From positions 62,001-126,000 of the forward strand of contig QANY01000148.1 in the NCBI GenBank assembly GCA_003255025.1: DNA of 64,000 nt, written 5' to 3'. A model generated the notes under the pieces. That model was not told where the DNA came from. It worked only from the letters and a program-made list of their open reading frames with translations, and did not search any database. The translations under genes were made by a program, and so were the position numbers. Positions within the stretch are counted from its first letter, which is position 1, and the number at the start of each line of letters is the position of its first letter. This DNA comes from Datisca glomerata (Eukaryota; Streptophyta; Magnoliopsida; Cucurbitales; Datiscaceae). Shown piece by piece: positions 48,501 through 59,647 of the stretch.

Positions 48501-51500
48501 ATTATAACTGGAAGAATCTTTACTAACTTCTCTTTGATATTGTAAGCACCATATCATCTATACCATAAAACGGCGCCCATTCTACCTGTACTGAATTATT
48601 CATTTTTTCTGATGAGAAACATTGAGATAATATATGAAAATTTACATTGGAGAATCTTCTTTTGCAACTCATCTTGTGCTGAATCAATTTGAAGAACTCT
48701 ATTGTGCTCTGTTGAAGAAGTTAAAATTTGGTGTTAATCTGAAAAATGAGTATTCTATTCTATGATTTTTAACTGGTATACTTACGAAGTCTCTTACTCT
48801 AACTGTTTTCTTTTTTGTCTTTTTTGTTATTATGCTTTCAATGACTTAATTCACAACTCGTTGCAGCTTCAAAAACATTTAAGTGCAGACAATCATCCAT
48901 ATCATAAATTTAGCACAGGTTGGTATTCATAATTTTTTTGCTTCATCAGACGTGGCTTTATTTGGAGGTTAAACTGTATGATGAACGCTATACCAGTTCT
49001 GTAGTTTTATCATGTTGCTCGTTTATGGTGATATGTTACACTTGATTCTACTTCATCTGAAGGCATGAACATCAAGGTACAACAGATGAAGTTACCTGTT
49101 TATACACATCTTTTGAAGTTTATTGTTGTTTTACAAAATTTAGGCATCTTAGCTATTTAGATTGGTGGTACTTTTCAGTTTAGTTTCTGAATATTGACAA
49201 GTCGTGGTTGTAATACAGTCATTGTTTTGTTGGTTGGTACGACCTTCGGAGTTTCTGTTCTATCTGGTAAATATAGGAGCTAAATATAATTATTGGCAGA
49301 TTGAATGGTGACCTTTTATATGTTATTATTTTCTATATTCTTAATGCCAAATAGAAAATTACCTCTGAAGTTTCAGATATAGAGGAAAAAACCTCGTTTA
49401 TCTTATAGATGAGGTTTCCAACTCCAAATTTGCTTCATCTCTCCCAAATAAAAAAGACCAAATTTATTGATAATAAAGAATTAGTGCGAGTCTCCTACCT
49501 CTTCTATTAGCAGTTATGGAAATTGTATAGGGTTAGCACTTAGCTGCACCCAAGGTACCAATGAGAGTACCTTTTGGTATGAGGTTCCCATTTCAGCCTC
49601 GCCATGAATGTTGCTCTGAATCATGTTGATTTGTTTAGAAGCCATTTGAGGATCTTCAACAACAAGTGTTAAGTTAGATTGAGATATATTTAGTTCAGAT
49701 TGTAACACTATACCTTTTTTAATGGGAAATAGAAAAATCATATTAAAAGAAAAGGAGAGTACAAGAACAGTGGGGATGAGAGAAATCCACTAAAAACTGA
49801 AAACTGAAAAAACAAAAAAAAAAATTACAACCTAATTACAATCATAGCAGATTCCAATTACAACCAAATAGTAACAATATATCCTGACGTACGAAGTTGG
49901 ACCTTCTGTGCACTCTATCATTGTATCTGATATTATCCAGGAAACTGGGAGACTTTGGAAGTCCGACCAAAAGCGAAAGGGCTAGATACTAGAGAGGAGC
50001 TTCTCAAATTTTATGAAGAAAACTATTCCGCTAACCTAATGCATTTGGTTATATATGCAAAAGGTCAGTAGCTACTAGCTATCTCCATAATAGATGGAAT
50101 ATTTGATTCTGATTAACACGAACTTTTAGCAATATAACTCGTACTTGTAATTCTTTCCAGAAAATCTTGATAAATTACAAAGTCTAGTGGAGGAGAAATT
50201 TCATGAAATTCAGAACAAAGACAGGAGCTGTTCTAATTTTCCTGGTCAGCCTTGCTCATCAGAACATCTACAGGTATTTCAATGCTATTACCTGTATGCT
50301 GAGTAGTAGGGAACTTTGGAATAGTGTTAATATTGTGCGAACTTGTGGAATAATATGTAATGGGAATTCTCAATTTGGGATTATATATTAGTACCCTTAT
50401 TTTATTTTTGATGTTTCAGATTCTTGTTAAAGCCATTCCAATAAAACAAGGTCACAAATTGCGAATTGTGTGGCCAATTATGCCTGAGATTCACCATTAC
50501 AAGGAAGGCCCATGCAGGTATCTAGGTCATCTTATTGGCCATGAAGGAGAAGGATCTCTTTATAACGGCTTGAAATCATTGGGTGCGTGTTTCATATTTT
50601 TTGAATGGTTCAGCTTATCATGTAATTGCCGATGGAATTTGCACTTTGGATATTAATTTTACGGGGTCTCAAATCAGGGACAAATTATTGTTATTATTAT
50701 TTATAGTTCAGTTAATGATCTACAATGTGGTGATTTGGGTATGTATATCGGTAATTACTGCTTTAAACTTCTTATTAAATAATTACTGCTTTAAAAGTAA
50801 CTGGTTATTAGATAAACAAACCTGCTGTACTTGAGGATGCTGACTGTGCCAAAGAATGAAGCAGGGGGAAGACTCTGTAAATAGGGGAGAGGTGGAGAGA
50901 GGATGAGTGTTAATTGTGACTGAGAAAATAGAAGTAAATAGACTTCTCTTTTAGATATCTCGTCAACAAAATGATTTTAATTGGAATGGTAGTTCTTATA
51001 TTTAATGGTTACGCTTATGAAACTTCATAAAACACCATGGACGGAATATCTAATATAACTTATTAACTTTTGGTTCCTATAATAATATAGAGGAAATAGT
51101 AACGTTTAAATTACATTTTCTTATATTTCATTCATGTTATTTGGGGTGAATAATTTTGTTAGTTCATTGAGAATAAACACCATGACAACAGGAAAGGATT
51201 CTTCCTCAACTTTGTTAGTTTAATATTTGGTCCATACACGCACACACAGACAAACAAATGGGATGTGGCTGACTTTGTGAAGTAGACACATTTAGTGAAG
51301 TTGCAGTCCTATTTATTGAAAGTATAGTTGAAAAACCCAGTCCGATCACTCCTTAAAACCTAGGTGTTAAGGAGAGGGGTACTAGAACTTTATAACTATC
51401 ATAGAATGGGCAAGTCTAGGCGATGTGGGACAACATTCCAACACACCTTCCTGGACCACAATACGGTAGCCGAACTAAGCAGCATACCAAACAATCCGAA

Positions 51501-54500
51501 CTAAGCGGATGAAGAATCAAACTAAAGCGACACAAACAAAGTCTCAATCAATCTCTGATGCCAAGTTGAAAAGCCCAACCCGATCACTCCTTAAAACCTA
51601 GGTGTTAAGGAGAGTAGTACTTAGAGCCTTATAACTAGCACAAAATGGGCAAGTCCAGGCGATATGGGACAACATTCTAACACACTCTCCTGGACCACAA
51701 CACGGTAGCTGAATTAAGTAGCATACCGAACAATCCGAACTAAGCAGACAAATAACCGAACTAAAGCGGCACAAATAAAGGCCCAACCAAGCTCTGATAC
51801 CAAGTTGTAAAGCCCAGCCCGATCACTCTTTAAAACCTAGGTGTTAACGAGAGGGGTACTAGAACTTTATTACTAGCAGAATGGGCAAGTCTAGGCGATG
51901 TGGGACAACATTCTAACAAGTATACCAAGTGTCCAGTAACAGAGCCTAAATAAGGCAGGCAAAGAATGGTGGGACTGGCTGTGAATCTTCTCTCTGACTT
52001 TCATCCGCTAATTAGAAAATAAAGTTCAATTTGCAGGACAAATTGCATAGCATTTTACTTTTCCAATAATTGTTTGTTTATCTATATTAGCATATATAGA
52101 TAAACATTTGAATAATGCAGGATGGGCGACGGGCTTGTCTGCTGGAGAATCAGATTGGACAATAGATTTTTCTTTTTTTAAAGTAGTAATTGATCTCACT
52201 GATGCTGGCCATGGTTAGTCTGTCCTCCGCTTTATTTCTATATGCTTTTGAATCTGAAATTCATTTCTTGATTGACTTTCTTTTACATTGGACTTTTGTT
52301 CTAATTATTTAAGTTTCGTAAGGCACTCATAGTTTTCGACGAATGAAGTGAACTTCAAGCTCCTTGTCTTGTCTGCATTGCAGATCATATGCAAGACATT
52401 GTAGGTCTACTTTTCAAATACATTCTTCTATTGCAGCAGTCTGGCATTTGCAAATGGATATTTGATGAGGTAACAGAATGCATTTCTATGCAAAAATTGA
52501 GTTCAAGGTTTAAAATTAATTTAGAAAATTTTATGTATGAATCTTTCACTTTTTCTTCAGATACAGCTCTCTGTATCTACATAGTAAGCTCCTCAATCGT
52601 GGTGACAGAATCTTAGGGGTGCATGATGTGGATTATGTTTTCTCGTCACTAGTCTAAATCTGATGACTTATAAATTTGGGTCTACGAGGAAAACAATTAC
52701 TTTTTAAATCTCTTTTGCCTATTCTCTCTTAGATATTTAGAAGTTCACATCACAATGAATAATGCTTACATCTTTATAATGTTAGTAACTTAGTATTGAT
52801 GCTCTAACTTTGAGCCTCTGAGACTGGCCTCCAGCAATGCCAATAGTTAGTCTTTCAGAGATGACATGTGTACATTGTTGGCCAATAAAGGTTGTGTCCC
52901 TTCAGAAATCCATTTAGATGTGAGTTACTGAATCAAAGCGATTCAATGCCACAACTGCTTCATTCAATATGATGCCTTAAAATTTAGAGGTCTCATCTAT
53001 AGGGCATTCATAATGTAAGTCGACAAACATATCCTGGGATGTGATTGTATGACATGTGTACTGTTGCTGTCAGGTTATGTTATGAAGAATTGGAAATTAG
53101 AGAAATCATGGTTTTTCTCTGTTGAAAGATGAGATAAATTGATACTTGCCAAAAGAACGGAGATAAATTCTGTACATCAATATTGTTTATCATTCTTGAT
53201 TCAGCTTTGATATACTTGAAGCAGGCAAAAATGGCTGCAATCATTTTATTCTCTTCCCTATAGAGTGACATCATGAGTTTTAATGAGTGGGAAATAATAT
53301 TACATATTGGCAATGTGTGAAACTGAGCATTTTTTCCTTAAAGAAATATCTGTTGTTATCAAGGATATTTGCTATCACTCTTATGTTATTTTCTCGTTAA
53401 ACATCGAGTGTGTAAACTTGTATTTATAATACTTCTTCAAATTCTGAGACAATTCGATATGCCAATCAAGCTTTCAGCTGTTTGTGAGACAAAGTTCCAT
53501 TATCAAGATAAAATTCCTCCTATAGATTATGTGGTCAATGTTGCATCAAATATGCAGGTAATATACATATCTCGTTCTTTAGCTCTGGGTTTTTACATTT
53601 TCTGGATCGTTTAATGCTTTAACTCTAGGTTACCTATACTTCACAAATGATAAATATGCAAAGTTGCTTTTCAAAACTTGGTTGTTGTATACTTTACAAG
53701 TATTATATTTTTTTTTATAGTGGTTTGATACTCTGAAGTCTGTAAGGGAAGGTTTGATCATCATAATTGTAGGAGTTGTAATGCCAACCTCACAATAGAT
53801 GTTCTGAAGCACAACGGCTTTTCTTTGCCTAACAGACGCCCTTTGTGCAAAGAGGATGAGGAGTCAAATAAGCATCTCTTCTTGCATTGTTCTTTCCCTA
53901 GGGAGCTTTAGATCAGTGTGTTAGGATCTTTATTATGCCTGGTGATAATTGAGTTTTCTTTTCTGTTGGAAGCAGGCATGCAGTTGTGTTCTCGAACCTG
54001 CTTTTTGGGAGGCCTTGGCTATTTAGAGGGAACTGAATTCTAGGATTTTTGAGGGTAGAGAATTCTTTTTGTGAAGTTTTTTCTCATGCTTTATTAGTGC
54101 TCTTTTAGAGTGGCAAGGATGTTTGTTCTCGGGTTTTGATTCTGAACAAACCAAGGTGGTATCCTTGTTCTTTCTTGATTTTAGGCTTAGCTCCTAGTGC
54201 TGCCCTGCGGAATTTGTGAATAATACTTGATAACCTTCACCGATAAAAAAAATTATAGGAGTTGCCACTTAGACTACGTCCATGTTGCAGAGTTATTTAA
54301 TAGAGTCTAATCCCCAATCTAAATCACGTCCATTGAATGTAGACTAAGTTGCATAACTATGATAATTTTTTTTGTTGGATAAGAAATGAAATATTACATT
54401 TCATGTGAAGTACCTAAGAAAATGTAGTGTAGAGGACAATAAATCCTCAAAAGAGAAGAAAAATGATCAATTTATTACTTATTCTCCATTTTGGAGAATC

Positions 54501-57500
54501 AAAAAGAGAGGAACACAGCAAAAAATGGAAGTATATATATGCCCATTTCAAAGATTTAACATCCCTAAGCAGTCTTCAAAAGTTCTTTTTTTTTGGACCA
54601 TAGCACCAACTAGCAAGTGTAGCTATTGGAATGTTGTCCCACATCGCCTAGACTTGTCCATTTTGTACTAGTTATAAAGTTCTAGTACCCCTCTCCTTAA
54701 CACCTAGGTTTTAAGGAGTGATCGAGCTGGGCTTTTCAACTTGGTATCAAAGCTTGGTTGGGCCTTTGTTTGTGCCGCTTTAGTTCGGTTCTTTGTCCGC
54801 TTAGTTCGGATTGTTTGGTATGCTGTTTAGTTCAGCTACCGTGTTGTGGTCCAGGAGGGTGTATTGGAATGTTGTTCCACATCGCCTAGACTTGCCCATT
54901 CTATGCTAGTTATAAAGTTCTAGTACCCCTCTCCTAAACACCTAGGTTTTAAGGAGTGATCGGGCTGAGCTTTTCAACTGTAGCTACTAGAATCGAGCAT
55001 CTCCAGAGGATAAGTTTCCATTTGCTGTAGCTCAGTTTGGATTTCGTATCCACCGAGCCTCTCCTTTTAATTATCTCTTTTTAATATTTTTTCAAATATA
55101 TCTAGTTTCTTATAAAAAAAGTTTCCATTTGTTGGCACCTCTCCCGAGCATAATCTTTCTGGAATTATAGTGGCACTGACGAGGAGAGATGCATACTGAG
55201 GAAGTTATGGTGAATTTTCTGAAGAAATCATCTTAATATATAATTACTGTGTAATTCAGTTCTGTAGGTCCTTTTTTGGATAGGTTCTTAATACTTCAGC
55301 TTTTTTAGTGGTTCTGTCCAGGCATCCAAGCTATGCTGAAATGTTGCGAATCACATACAGTCTTCTTTAGTAAAATTTTTGTGGGATGTTTACCGACAAA
55401 ATAATTTTCAGGTGAAGAATATATGCATATTTTCTAGGTTTCGAAACGACAAATCCTCTGTTGTGATAGCAGAGTTGTCCTCATGGTCTCTTACAGATTT
55501 ATGTTATCCTTGATTATTTTGTGGGGAGCACATATATTAAAATACTCAACCTCCCCAACCCCAATCCACAACCACTCTATTGTGGGTCTTTTTCTTTTCA
55601 AGGCAGGTTCCAATGACATTGTTTTTCTTCTTTGTTCATATTGAACAGAAATGCTTACTTTTTATTAAGAATTACATGAATTCATTGTACAGCTGTATCC
55701 TCCAGAAGATTGGTTGGTTGGGAGTTCTTTGCCTTCCAAGTTCAATCCAAGTGTTATTCAAACTGTACTGGATCAGTTATCTCCAGACAATGTCCGGTAA
55801 GATCAACTTTGATTCGATTGTGATTTGAGCACTAAAGTTCGCGGTTGTCCTAAGACCTGGCTTTAAGAAACGGAAAACAACCAAAGTATCAGGTCACTAA
55901 TATAGCGTAGATCCTTTTCATGGTTGATGCACTGCGCAAATGCCAGTACTTGGTTTCCATTCTTTTTTATTTCTTACTTCTTTGCAAAGTTTAGATGGAC
56001 ACATGGCTAAGCCGTGGCTATCTTTTTTATTTCTCTGTTTGACAGTATTTTTTGGGAGTCGAAGAAATTTGAAGGCCAGACTGACAAGGTTGAGCCATGG
56101 TATGGAACTGCATACTCCATTGAGAATATTTCCTCCACTGTAATTCAGGTGATCATATGCTGTTTTTATAATTTTGCTGTCTGATTAAAAGTCAATACAA
56201 ACTCAACTACTTTTTAAATGGACAATTTATAGTCGTATTCTCTGTTATTGTAAATGTAGCTGATGGAACATTGGATATATAGAAACTAAGGCCAATCCGG
56301 TATAGAAAAGAAAAAAGTTGGACCTGTATGTTACTCTTTTTATGTAGGAGACACAAGTTGGGTTATTTGTAATAAAAGGTTAGACTTATATGTTACTTTG
56401 CATTGGCATTGCAGGAGTGGATGCTATCTTCTTCTAACGAGAAATTGCATTTACCAGATCCAAATGTTTTCATCCCAACTGATTTGTCACTTAAGAATGC
56501 GCATGAAAAGGTTTGTTTAATACAATTTATAATCTTACTAAAGAAATTACTCATAATCTAATCTGATAGAGGCAACTACGCTTTGTGGTAGCTTTTGTGA
56601 TATGATTGAGATTGACCGTTCAAACAGGTTATGTGTCCGGTTCTTCTACGCAAATCGTTGTACTCAACATTATGGTACAAGCCTGACACTGCATTCTCCA
56701 CTCCCAAGGCATATGTTAAGATTGATTTCAATTGTCCTCATGCTAGCACCTCCCCCGAAGCTGAAGTAATGACAGATATTTTCACACGGTTATTAATGGA
56801 TTACTTGAATGAATATGGTAATGTGGAAGAATACAGAACTGCCGTAGTAGTGGATGAAGTTCATCTCTCTCTCTCTCTCTCTCTCTCGCCCCNNCCCCCC
56901 CCCCCCCCCCTCTTTAAAATGGGAATTTTATTTTTTAGACTTCCTTGAAGTTATTGTTGCCTACCATTTGGCTACATGATAGTTTTCTCATCTGGACTTT
57001 ACCGTATAGACTATTATGCCGATTGGTATTTAGTATTATCACTCGCTTATGCAATATACTTTCTTATTCAATGTTTCAGCTTATTATGCTCAGGTTGCTG
57101 GTCTATATTATGGCATAAATCATAAGGACAGTGGTTTTCAGGTATTTTTCTTCTATTTCAAGTATCTTGGTTGATCTTTTATCGTAATTATATAAATATG
57201 TGTATAACCAAGTGGATATACGATCTCAGTTTCTCCCTGAGTTGACGTTGCTGCTATCTTCAATTAATATTCCTAAGTTTATTTTAGTTATGAGGTATGG
57301 GTTTCAAACTTAAATACAACATCACATTTTAAGCATCTGGGAGTATAACTTAGGTCTAAAATGTAAAACAATTTATAAACATGTGCGAATGGTGCAGAAT
57401 AAATATTTATGGTATAAGCTATATTTTACTAGTTTTACGGGTACCTGGAATTTGAATTAGAGGCTGGCAAAAATATTGTTATGTTAGGTAGTTTAATGAT

Positions 57501-57855
57501 GCCAGGATTAGTGCAATAGATATTTCCTTTGTACTTCACCATAACACCTCTTTTGCTTTTGGTTGGGTTGGGACTTCACCCAAGAGTCTTTTGTTATGTT
57601 GGTTTGCTATGCTTGCACATATTGTATTAGTCAGGTACTAGATTTAGAAATTTGTTATTGGATACTTTGACTATTATCCGCTTTGCTTATGACACCTCCT
57701 TCCATGGGGAAAGTATAAACTCTTTTCTCTTTGTTTCTTTCCTTCTTTAGGTGACTCTCGTTGGCTACAATCACAAGTTGAGGATCCTACTTGAAACTGT
57801 AGTCGATAAAATTGCAAGATTCACAGTGAAACCTGACAGGTTTTCTGTTATCAAG
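42576..57855 (+). CDS. insulin-degrading-enzyme-like M16 zinc metallopeptidase, exons 1-19 (3' part outside window)
   Basis: M16 (insulinase/IDE) peptidases hydrolyse peptides within a closed chamber, and plant homologues have been placed in cytosol or peroxisomes. Exons: 42576-42707, 42823-42898, 43450-43517, 46411-46502, 46593-46666, 46749-46792, 48867-48918, 49941-50063, 50161-50273, 50420-50582, 52121-52213, 52384-52469, 53471-53557, 55693-55796, 56046-56148, 56415-56510, 56628-56817, 57080-57141, 57751-57855. They total 1863 nt (621 codons), all open and in phase. The start [16 protein letters not shown] matches plant IDE starts. The inverted zinc motif HFLEH is at residues 67-71, split by intron 2. 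The third ligand is E148 in AVDSENQKN, 77 residues on, as in IDE. Other landmarks are [25 protein letters not shown] and LWYKPDT. Plant IDEs are about 970 residues, so the C-terminal third and any peroxisomal tail are missing here. Whether it continues past the window is unknown. Confidence 0.9.
42708..42822 (+). other. intron 1 with GC-AG splice sites
   Basis: Exon 1 must end after the lysine codon AAG at 42707 for the frame to join [10 protein letters not shown] in exon 2. The donor is therefore AAG|GCAAGT, a strong GC-type donor, and the acceptor is TTTTCAG at 42816-42822. No GT near this point restores the frame and the conserved sequence. Confidence 0.8.
42899..43449 (+). other. intron 2
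   Basis: A 551-bp intron splitting the Glu codon of the zinc motif (G|AG). No element was recognised in it. Confidence 0.75.
43518..46410 (+). other. intron 3, carrying a LINE insertion
   Basis: A 2.9-kb intron, more than half of it an antisense LINE (44604-46110). Around 44052-44110 there is a short antisense LINE-tail-like piece (AGAGTACAAGAACAGTTACA). The rest has no recognised feature. Confidence 0.75.
44604..46110 (-). mobile_element. 5'-truncated L1-type LINE with target duplication
   Basis: A minus-strand non-LTR element. Its upstream end (46088-45717) shows the end of reverse transcriptase and the following conserved block: [48 protein letters not shown] and [10 protein letters not shown]. 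The zinc-binding C-terminal domain follows over several frames (45462-44830), with [19 protein letters not shown] and LWHKLM. Its 3' end is a poly-A (T run at 44604-44611 on +). The insertion is flanked by GAGGTTTAGTTTCCTTG (44587-44603) and GAGGTTTAGTTTGCTTG (46111-46127), one mismatch in 17. The endonuclease and most of the reverse transcriptase were lost by 5' truncation. Confidence 0.9.
46793..48866 (+). other. intron 6
   Basis: A 2.1-kb intron. Between about 47830 and 48400 the + strand has weak LINE-like wording (a 'GGLEIS.F' start followed by 'LSWL..ENGFVRF'), possibly a very old LINE remnant. This is weak evidence. No target duplication was found. Confidence 0.5.
48919..49940 (+). other. 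intron 7
   Basis: A 1.0-kb intron. At 49710-49830 an A-rich piece (GAGAGTACAAGAACAGTGG, then A runs) resembles the one at 44052-44110 in intron 3, consistent with two antisense tails of one LINE family. Confidence 0.55.
50583..52120 (+). other. intron 10, carrying a three-LTR TRIM
   Basis: A 1.5-kb intron splitting a glycine codon (TTGG|GT...AG|GATGG). It holds the antisense miniature retrotransposon at 51326-51918. Confidence 0.75.
51326..51918 (-). mobile_element. TRIM element with three LTRs (LTR-int-LTR-int-LTR)
   Basis: Three LTRs of 116-119 bp lie at 51326-51443, 51564-51682 and 51803-51918, separated by two internal segments of about 120 bp. On the minus strand each LTR begins TGTTAGAATGTTGTCCCACA or similar. 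Two primer-site complements, CTCTGATGCCA (51553-51563) and CTCTGATACCA (51792-51802), abut LTR starts as the minus-strand TGGTATCAGAG site requires. The whole is flanked by the same 5 bp, AGTAT (51321-51325 and 51919-51923). It therefore moved as, or became in place, a tandem element through LTR recombination. It has no coding capacity and would depend on another element's enzymes. Confidence 0.9.
52470..53470 (+). other. intron 12 with a competing acceptor
   Basis: A 1.0-kb intron. The conserved peptide [11 protein letters not shown] requires the acceptor CAATCAAG|CTTTCAG at 53470. A second AG 7 bp downstream (CTTTCAG|CTG) would shift the frame. No transposon was recognised. Confidence 0.65.
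53779..54250 (+). mobile_element. LINE 3' end with target duplication
   Basis: A + strand LINE fragment with the zinc-binding C-terminal domain visible at 53803-53905: [20 protein letters not shown] and [13 protein letters not shown]. It ends in an A run (54245-54252). The flanks AATTGTAGGAGTTG (53765-53778) and AATTATAGGAGTTG (54251-54264) form a 14-bp duplication with one mismatch. It is 5' truncated to 472 bp. Confidence 0.85.
54624..54979 (+). mobile_element. simple TRIM element, 356 bp
   Basis: Two 118-bp LTRs (54624-54741 and 54862-54979) start TATTGGAATGTTGT and end CTTTTCAACT. The primer site TGGTATCAAAGC (54742-54753) follows the first and a purine tract CCAGGAGGGTG (54851-54861) precedes the second. 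The flanks are GTAGC on both sides (54619-54623 and 54980-54984). It is the same family as the three-LTR copy in intron 10, in opposite orientation. It has no coding frame. Confidence 0.92.
55025..55118 (+). mobile_element. short insertion with target duplication
   Basis: A ~94-bp piece ending in TTCTTATAAAAAAA is flanked by AAGTTTCCATTTG at 55012-55024 and at 55119-55131, identical over 13 bp. An A-rich 3' end and a long duplication point to a severely truncated LINE or a SINE-like piece. Confidence 0.65.
56863..56912 (+). repeat. (CT)n and poly-C with two ambiguous bases
   Basis: A CT run (about 56863-56887) is followed by a C run with NN at 56893-56894, in intron 17 some 46 bp after the exon 17 donor. 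The Ns mark an unresolved sequence, probably because of the C run. Confidence 0.9.
57142..57750 (+). other. intron 18
   Basis: A 609-bp intron with no recognised element. Confidence 0.7.
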
Positions 57856-59489
57856 GTATTACTGAGTCATTCTATGCCTAAAAGACCACGAAGTATTGTA
57901 GTTCAGTTGTCAGATTAGATGATCCACTATCACAAAAATCTCTGATGTCTATTTGCTCTATGAGTTGATTTAGGTTTTCTACCATTTTTTCCTTACACCT
58001 TCTGTTTCTGCTAAGTTGAACATCCTTTATACACATTTAGGGCATGTTTGTTGAAGAATACAATAATTTCATTCTCACTATCAAGCTTACAACGAGAAGA
58101 ATGTATAGAACCTAGATACAAACTATGAAAGGAAAAATAATTTACATAAATTAAATCTCCTAATAAACTCCTAACATATTCCCTAAGATTACACCATAAT
58201 TACATATTTACTAAACTACAAAAAACTAATTAAGGAAAGATTTTCAACAATGTTTACTTGCTGGGTTTGGATTACAAATCCTATGAAGTTGGATTTGTAA
58301 TCCAAGTCCAATGTTTACTAAGAAAAAAGATTAAAAAATTTGTGTGGGACCCACCACATTATTGGATTTGGAGTCTGAGTTTTTATGGATTTTTTTTTTG
58401 GATAAGAGTTTTATGGATTTCTAATCCAACTAAAATGCTGGGTTTAATGTGCAAAGTCAGAAAACCCCTTTTAAGTCATCATTCAAACCAACAATCTATT
58501 GTCTAATCTAACATAATCCAAATCATCTAATCCAACATAATTCAAATCCATAGTAAACACAATATTACAAATCCTAAATCCAAATCTTCGATCTAAATCT
58601 TTAATTCAATCCTTATTCAAAATTCTCAATCCAAAAATTTAGTAAAATGCCCTTAATCTTCATTGTTTTTAATCTATTATCTCCTCGTTCAACGGTACTT
58701 TTTTGTAGAAGAACAAGTTATGTGTTTCTGATTTTTTTTTTCGGATTTTAACAGTGGTAGTTATAGTATATTATTACAGTTTCATGGAGGTCTTGCTCCT
58801 CGTGGGTGTTATTTATGAAAATTAATTGGCTTAATTAACTTTCCCTTTTCTAATTGGCGATAGCAACGCATGTGTTATTCAATTAAAGAATTTTCTAAAG
58901 GGTCAGGACACTTCAAAACATGATATATAGTGTGTATGACATTTGCCAAACACTTGGACTAGGAGTACAAGCGTATTTTACATGTGCAAAACAAATGCTG
59001 GAACTTTTTGTTCATGAATTTTAGAGATATCCCAAAATATAAGGAAACATTATCCATATAGATTTTATGGCAGACCTTCAGCAAAAGGCAATTTATTAAA
59101 TTGTCTAATTGCACCCCAGTATTAGGATGGTTTAGATATTGTGGAAACTTCTCATTTAATGTTGTCACGATGTGTATGTATATCTAGTTCTAGTGGATAG
59201 TCACTCGTCTAACATTGTGGGACTTCAAGTTTTGTTTTCACTCCTCATAGTGCTCATAGTCTTAGCTCTAGGCTCTTGAAGATTTTATGTTCACATATAA
59301 GTGTTAGTTTTTATTATCCGATGCAAGGCAAGAATGTGGTACCTTTATTGTTTCCACTTTTTTTATGATCTCCTGTTAGATGTACTTAATGTTACTGTAG
59401 CTTCTTTCCTTATTGTTTTGATTTCTGCATTCAAATGATATTAAGGACATCCACTTCTAAGTACAGAACATCACCTCTTAGAGCTGGGT
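57856..59489 (+). other. start of intron 19 (or 3' break of the gene)
   Basis: After the exon 19 donor (ATCAAG|GTATTA) the next expected peptide of the family (E.V.KEYQN) was not found up to the window end. The stretch holds a MITE-like inverted repeat and then the LTR of a copia element. Confidence 0.6.
58040..58660. mobile_element. MITE-like inverted-repeat element
   Basis: An outer pair AGGGCATGTTTGTT (58040) and AAATTTAGTAAAATGCCCT (ending about 58653) is inverted. An inner pair AATGTTTACTTGCTGGGTTTGG (58249) and CAAATCCATAGTAAACACAAT (ending about 58563) is also inverted. Words like GGATTTGTAATCCAA make the inside palindromic. This fits a small non-autonomous DNA transposon, perhaps hAT-like. 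No clear target duplication was found. Confidence 0.45.
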
Positions 59490-59633
59490 TGTTGGATAAT
59501 ATTGTTTATCTTTGCTACTTTTCTGGTATTTAAGGGTATTTTAGTATTTTTAACTTTCTTATCCATGTGTATAAATACCTCATGTACTACCTAAATATTA
59601 TTTTTGATCAATATAGCTCTTTTAGCTTTCTAG
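59490..59633 (+). mobile_element. 5' LTR of copia element D
   Basis: It starts TGTTGGATAATATTG and ends TTTTAGCTTTCTA, about 144 bp. A TATA-like TATAAATAC is at 59570. The start is inferred from the TGTTGG word, because the 3' LTR is outside the window. Confidence 0.55.
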
Positions 59634-59634
59634 T

Positions 59635-59647
59635 TGGTATCAGAGCC
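59635..59647 (+). promoter_or_regulatory. primer binding site (initiator Met-tRNA)
   Basis: TGGTATCAGAGCC is an exact match to the common plant primer site. It runs straight into a telomere-like CCTAACCCTAACCCTAA stretch (59646-59668). Confidence 0.85.

Larger units (their letters stand above)
53558..55692 (+). other. intron 13, a hotspot of small insertions
   Basis: A 2.1-kb intron holding a LINE tail (53779-54250), a TRIM (54624-54979) and a ~94-bp fragment (55025-55118), each with its own target duplication. Confidence 0.75.

Noticed and set aside
54624..54979. TRIM could be a Cassandra element (5S RNA-like LTR)
   Set aside because: The 118-bp LTR shows no 5S-like block (no GGGTGCGATCATACC-type word), so it is a different TRIM family.
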